NCBI RefSeq assembly: GCF_001429765.1
Contig: NZ_LMJB01000009.1
Location: 124,001 to 188,000, forward strand
DNA: 64,000 nucleotides
From: Flavobacterium sp. Root901
GTDB taxonomy: Bacteria; Bacteroidota; Bacteroidia; Flavobacteriales; Flavobacteriaceae
Direction of reading: 5' to 3'
Each line of letters begins with the position of its first letter. Within the stretch, counting starts at the first letter, position 1. The translations under genes and the position numbers were made by a program. Below, in pieces: positions 61,501 through 64,000 of the stretch. The notes under the pieces were generated by a model. It was not told the origin of the DNA, did no database searches, and saw only the letters and a list, made by a program, of their open reading frames with translations.

Positions 61501-61893
61501 GAGTTTGTCAATATTTTTTTGCAGTGAAAATAAACTCTGCGGATCCCAGTCTACATAAAAAGCAGCGCGGATTTCTGATGCTGTTTTGTGAACAATTGAT
61601 TGTTTTTCTAATTTCTGAACCTTCTTTTTAGCTCTTAAGTAATAATCAAATCCTTTAAACTTTTTTAATTCCTGAATACTTAAGTCTTTTGGAATTACAG
61701 GGTTTTCTAAACTGCGTCCTGTTTTGGCGCTGTTTGCTAAAAGTGGCAATTCCGGCTTTAGTCCTCTTTTTAAAGTGATGTAAAAAATCGGAATCATTAA
61801 AATCAAAACAAACAAAAAAAGTCGGCTTGACCATTGAAAAGTCTTCCAGCGTTTTTGGGTAACTGTCTGAAATATTTGCTTTTTAGTATCCAT
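58501..61893 (-). CDS. Trimodular GH18-like / polysaccharide deacetylase / GT2 membrane protein
   Basis: An 1130-residue membrane protein with an N-terminal helix (about 24-41). A GH18-like barrel follows (about 105-410) with the catalytic-type FQGINIDFEEF (D220, E222). A NodB deacetylase (about 490-690) has the metal triad TFDDGPD (497-503), HEIGNHTFTH (H550, H554) and RAPY (588-591). Then comes a membrane helix (about 723-745) and a processive GT2 (about 765-1000) with DDGS (801-804), DAD (852-854), ED (948-949) and QRFRW (985-989), followed by helices. One chain thus holds the synthase, deacetylase and hydrolase activities needed for a poly-N-acetylglucosamine-type exopolysaccharide; the polymer is not known. 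Confidence 0.88.
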   Translation of the reverse strand: MDTKKQIFQTVTQKRWKTFQWSSRLFLFVLILMIPIFYITLKRGLKPELPLLANSAKTGRSLENPVIPKDLSIQELKKFKGFDYYLRAKKKVQKLEKQSIVHKTASEIRAAFYVDWDPQSLFSLQKNIDKLNMVVPEWFFIDPKTDLLQTEIDTAALKVMRKGKVKIVPLINNINESLGEGEFDGDLIHRILHDKTKRERLINDIAKTLKKYNFQGINIDFEEFKENSDEPIITFQKELYQKLHPLGYLVSQDIMAGDDDFNIKELSRYNDYMFLMAYDEHYAQSIPGDVSSQKWIEKTVDKTAKEIPSDKIILCFAGYGYDWQEKEEGETITYDQAIAIAKQYNAKIKFDNNSYSNSFNYTDSNGKTHVVNFEDAATNFNTIRFSDEYGLAGTALWRLGSEDQRLWSYYQRSLTDESIIKKPFDFSVLKRVNTRIESPAYIGDGEILNVISDPAPGKIDLEINKDEDIITEQKYVELPTKYVISKFGNVHKQVILTFDDGPDPTYTPQVLDILKREKVPAVFFVIGIQGENNIPLLQRIYKEGHEIGNHTFTHPNIALVSPDRASAEMETTRLLIEAVTGRSTVLFRAPYNADAEPTTEAELKPIALSKAQNYYTVGESIDPNDWEKGVSADSVYIRTIKQYEANPDKGIILLHDAGGNRQATVEALPRIIKYFKDRNIQFTTVSHLLGKTKAEIMPEAKGQFISLDNFIFDFGYWFGHFITATFWVAIFLGFLRIALMAIMAFIKRWRDHKYPPVYKISEGNPKVSIIVPAYNEEINAVKTIENLLCQDYPDFDIVFVDDGSKDKTFAMINEAFKDNPKVKVNTKPNGGKASALNYGIKLTENDYVVCIDADTQLKTDAISQLMKGFTMQLKGNQEIGAIAGNVKVGNENTMLTKWQSIEYTTAQNFDRRAFDLINGITVVPGAIGAFKKEAIEKAGGFTTDTLAEDCDLTIRILRNDYRITNCIEAVAITEAPESLKEFMKQRFRWSYGIMQAFWKNRDACFNPRYKGLGMVALPNILLFQIILPIFAPLADLVLILSLFWNHDDPDSLRKILIYYIAFMLVDMLVSVVAFVFEKEKLSKLFWLIPQRFVYRQLMYVILFRALRRAIKGESQSWGVLTRTGNVGTVK

Positions 61894-62212
61894 ATATTCT
61901 TATTTTTTAGAAGAATATTATAAGAGAAAATCAATCAAAATTAATTTTGCTTTTAAAACTCCAACAACTTAAATAACCTCTGCTTATCTTATTATTTTCG
62001 GCAAAGATATTTAAATAATATAATTCTTACATATTATTTGAATTTAGATGTAAAATTATTGTGCGTATATGAAGACAGTATGAAGTATAGAATTTATTGT
62101 ACAGCGTTGAAGCAGCCGTAAAGCTGAATAAAATTACAAAAGAAAAGTTGAGAAAAAACAAAATAAAAAATAAAATTTCTGACAATCAACAAGTTAAGCA
62201 TTATAAATAATT
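61894..62212. other. Intergenic region, 319 bp
   Basis: It lies upstream of the trimodular gene and downstream of the DUF4442 gene, both on the minus strand. It is AT-rich with short runs of A and T. I see no RNA gene, repeat or obvious consensus promoter. Confidence 0.35.
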
Positions 62213-62247
62213 TAAAAAAAAATGACTTGTTAAATTACAAGTCATTT
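62213..62247 (-). terminator. Terminator of the DUF4442 gene
   Basis: AAATGACTTGT (62220-62230) pairs with ACAAGTCATTT (62237-62247). On the minus strand it is followed by a T-run (A-run at 62213-62220 on the plus strand), 20 bases after the DUF4442 stop. Confidence 0.85.
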
Positions 62248-62267
62248 ATAGTATATTGATTTTTATT

Positions 62268-62720
62268 TTATTTTAATCGGACACTCCATTCAAAATCCAT
62301 TTCTGAAACCTGAACTCCTTCTTCATTAGTACCGATAGATTTCATCCAAAAAGTCTGTCCTTCACCGGTTTCAATTGTTTTCTGAATTGCATCGGCAATC
62401 AAATGTCCGTCATTACAAACAAATGTTATTCTGCCTGTGGCTTTTTTAGTAAAGTTTCCTTTATTGTTTGCTACCAGCATCGATATCTTTCTTCCGCTTT
62501 CCTGAATTTGCGAAATCACCAAAGCACCGGTTGTTAACTCAGCAGCCATTGCCTGAACAGCAAAATACATGGAATTAAACGGATTCTGATTGATCCAGCG
62601 GTGTTTTACACTTACGATACATTTGTCTTTGTCTATCGCTTTTACCCGAACACCGCAAATGTATGCCGATGGTAATTTGAATAATACAAATTTGTTGAGT
62701 TTGGAAACTGAAACTGCCAT
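62268..62720 (-). CDS. DUF4442 hot-dog-fold protein
   Basis: A 150-residue soluble protein of the DUF4442 family, which has a hot-dog fold like thioesterases such as PaaI. Features are KLNKFVLFKLPSAYICGVRVKAI, then HRWINQNPFNSMYFAVQAMAAELTTGALV with the Asn and Glu positions seen in this fold, and TFWMKSIGTNEEGVQVSEMDFEWSVRLK. The Asp/Glu catalytic residue of true thioesterases is not obvious, so activity is uncertain. It appears to be a single-gene unit with its own terminator. Confidence 0.82.
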   Translation of the reverse strand: MAVSVSKLNKFVLFKLPSAYICGVRVKAIDKDKCIVSVKHRWINQNPFNSMYFAVQAMAAELTTGALVISQIQESGRKISMLVANNKGNFTKKATGRITFVCNDGHLIADAIQKTIETGEGQTFWMKSIGTNEEGVQVSEMDFEWSVRLK

Positions 62721-62950
62721 AAGTTTATTTTTTTATGTAAAAATACAAAAAAACTATGCACGCACAATAAATTACAAACACTTTCCTGTACAGCCAATAA
62801 AATCAAGCATTACGATTGATTTTCAGTATTTTTTTCCTGATAAACTATTTTTCTTATTGTTAAAATTTTGTTAATATTTGGTACTATGCAAAACAAGATA
62901 CTGTTTTTTAGATATATATTTGCATAAGAAATTACTATATACTTTTAATC

Positions 62951-63430
62951 ATGCAATCAACAACACCACTCATCATGGAAAAATCATCAGAAAAGAATAC
63001 TTCGGCATTCGCACATTTAAGCACATTAAGTCAATACATTGTTCCGTTTGGGAATTATATTTTCCCAATTATAATCTGGTCAAGCTACAAAGACAAATCA
63101 GAATTTGTAGATCACCATGGAAAACAAGCTTTGAACTTTCAGTTAAGTTTATTGCTTTATACGTTAATCTTAGCTTTAATCGCTGTTCCGATTTTTGTTA
63201 CGGTTTTTTTACAAAACCTGCCAATGGAAGCTGTTTTTAACGATGAAGATTTCTATATCAGAAACATTAATTTTGAAGGAAACATTGGACTCTTGAGTAT
63301 TGGCGCTACGGCTGTTGTACTTTTTGGACTTTTAAAATTTGTTGAATTCTTTTTAGTGATTTATGCTTCTATAAAAGCTTCGAATGGAGAATTATATAAA
63401 TATCCAATGACAATATCTTTTATTAAGTAA
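62951..63430 (+). CDS. DUF4870 membrane protein
   Basis: A 159-residue inner-membrane protein with three helices. THxS-type N-terminus AFAHLSTLSQYIVPFGNYIFPIIIW, then DHHGKQALNFQLSLLLYTLILALIAVPIFV with the conserved HGKxALNFQ, and a final helix ILKFVEFFLVIYASIKASNGELYKYPMTISFIK match DUF4870. The ATG at 62975 (Met9) is an equally good start. The family is of unknown role but often lies before PadR and PspC genes in flavobacteria, as here. It may be membrane stress related. Confidence 0.87.
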   Translation: MQSTTPLIMEKSSEKNTSAFAHLSTLSQYIVPFGNYIFPIIIWSSYKDKSEFVDHHGKQALNFQLSLLLYTLILALIAVPIFVTVFLQNLPMEAVFNDEDFYIRNINFEGNIGLLSIGATAVVLFGLLKFVEFFLVIYASIKASNGELYKYPMTISFIK

Positions 63431-63568
63431 CACTTCGGTTCGCTCAGTGTGACACAAAAAGTTAAAAGTTATAGGTTAAGAGGGAAACCTTAAAAAACAA
63501 TCAATCATCAATCAAATATCATCAATCAAAAAACGAATTGTTCAATCAAAAAAAAACAAAATGAAATT

Positions 63569-63901
63569 ATGAACATTGAAAACACAAAAGCACAGATGCG
63601 CAAAGGTGTTCTTGAGTTTTGCATCTTATCTGTTCTAAAAGAAAAAGACGCATATACATCTGAAATATTAGACACTTTAAAAAACGCTAAATTACTAGTT
63701 GTTGAGGGAACAGTTTACCCGCTTTTAACTAGATTAAAAAATGACGGTCTGCTCAATTATCGATGGGAAGAATCTACATCCGGACCGCCAAGAAAATATT
63801 ATGGTTTAACCGAAATAGGACAAACATTTTTAAACGAACTCAGCGGCACCTGGACAGAATTGTCAGACGCTGTAAAACTAATCACCAATCAAAATCAATA
63901 A
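63569..63901 (+). CDS. PadR-family transcriptional regulator
   Basis: A 110-residue winged-helix regulator. The family core RKGVLEFCILSVLKEKDAYTSEILDTLKNAKLLVVEGTVYPLLTRLKNDGLLNYRWEESTSGPPRKYYGLTEIGQ is complete, shown here in parts: VLEFCILSVL, GTVYPLLTRL and GPPRKYYGLT. It is an N-terminal-domain-only PadR of the short type. It precedes a PspC-like gene by 3 bp and so probably controls that operon, perhaps also DUF4870. Upstream 130 bp hold short AT repeats (ATCAATCAA) and no clear promoter. Confidence 0.92.
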   Translation: MNIENTKAQMRKGVLEFCILSVLKEKDAYTSEILDTLKNAKLLVVEGTVYPLLTRLKNDGLLNYRWEESTSGPPRKYYGLTEIGQTFLNELSGTWTELSDAVKLITNQNQ

Positions 63902-63904
63902 GTC

Positions 63905-64000
63905 ATGAACAAAACAGTAAATATTAACTTAGGCGGTATGTTTTTTCACATCGATGAAGATGCATATTTAAAATTGTCACGCTATTTTGACGCTATAAAA
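63905..64000 (+). CDS. PspC-type membrane protein (3' truncated)
   Basis: The frame starts at ATG 63905, 3 bp after the PadR stop, and runs off the window edge; 32 residues are visible. NKTVNINLGGMFFHIDEDAYLKLSRYFDAIK is the typical N-terminal cap of Bacteroidota PspC-domain proteins that follow PadR regulators. The rest, including the PspC helices and any DUF2807-like part, lies outside. It probably forms an operon with PadR for envelope stress. The assignment rests on this cap and position only. Confidence 0.65.
   Translation, partial: MNKTVNINLGGMFFHIDEDAYLKLSRYFDAIK

Overview
The window looks like chromosomal DNA of a Flavobacterium-type Bacteroidota. It is AT-rich and dense in genes. 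Visible -7 boxes fit the Bacteroidota pattern TAnnTTTG. There are two FecI/FecR/TonB-receptor loci, a SusC/SusD pair, and many families largely confined to this phylum (DUF4249, DUF5777, DUF3347, DUF6642, DUF5123). All functional calls are from reading the sequence; no database search was run.

Layout. 1-6.2 kb: end of a YqgE gene, a PLP lyase/aminotransferase, a START-like protein, tRNA-Met(CAT) and a giant DUF2339 membrane protein. 6.5-11.7 kb: ECF sigma, 69-aa protein, FecR anti-sigma, TonB receptor and DUF4249 lipoprotein. 11.9-14.8 kb: PLD-like protein, methionine aminopeptidase, Crp/Fnr regulator and GlcG-like protein. 15.1-18.2 kb: aldo/keto reductase, secreted GH30 and CBM6 protein. 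18.3-27.2 kb: a second sigma/FecR/TonB locus, a divergent repeat lipoprotein, and a five-gene envelope operon (COG4315 lipoprotein, tRNA_anti-like protein, DUF5777 barrel, cytochrome c lipoprotein, YceI). 27.2-40.5 kb: aldo/keto reductase/AraC/antiporter, GH130, an HxlR-SDR-cyclase unit, a radical-SAM DNA repair pair, a nucleosidase and small unknown genes. 40.6-47.3 kb: a minimal SusC/SusD/DUF5123 polysaccharide locus without enzymes. 47.9-50.0 kb: MFS pump with a divergent AraC regulator. 50.1-56.9 kb: a copper module (Cys-rich exported protein, DUF3347, HMA-AraC regulator, CPC-type P-type ATPase, multicopper oxidase fused to a CopB-like barrel). 57-64 kb: quinone-type oxidoreductase with an HxlR regulator, a trimodular GH18/NodB/GT2 polysaccharide enzyme, DUF4442, DUF4870, PadR and the start of a PspC-type gene.

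The most interesting signal is an exact two-block promoter, GTAGGGTAA-N14-GTTTTA, present three times. It faces the repeat lipoprotein (19426-19454, minus strand), the FecR-TonB receptor pair (20021-20049) and the five-gene envelope operon (23742-23770). The blocks and the 14-base spacer are identical in all three, and the spacers otherwise differ. The simplest reading is that the sigma factor at 19502-20017 recognises this sequence. That would unite about 9 kb into one surface-signalling regulon linking a TonB receptor with a haem lipoprotein, a YceI lipocalin and a COG4315 lipoprotein. As far as I know this system has no described function.

Other observations: three unrelated palindromic intergenic elements (14.9, 23.5 and 51.7 kb), two operator-like palindromes placed on -7 boxes (33.86 and 47.47 kb), paralogous 69-residue proteins in two distant loci, and domain fusions in the copper and polysaccharide genes.
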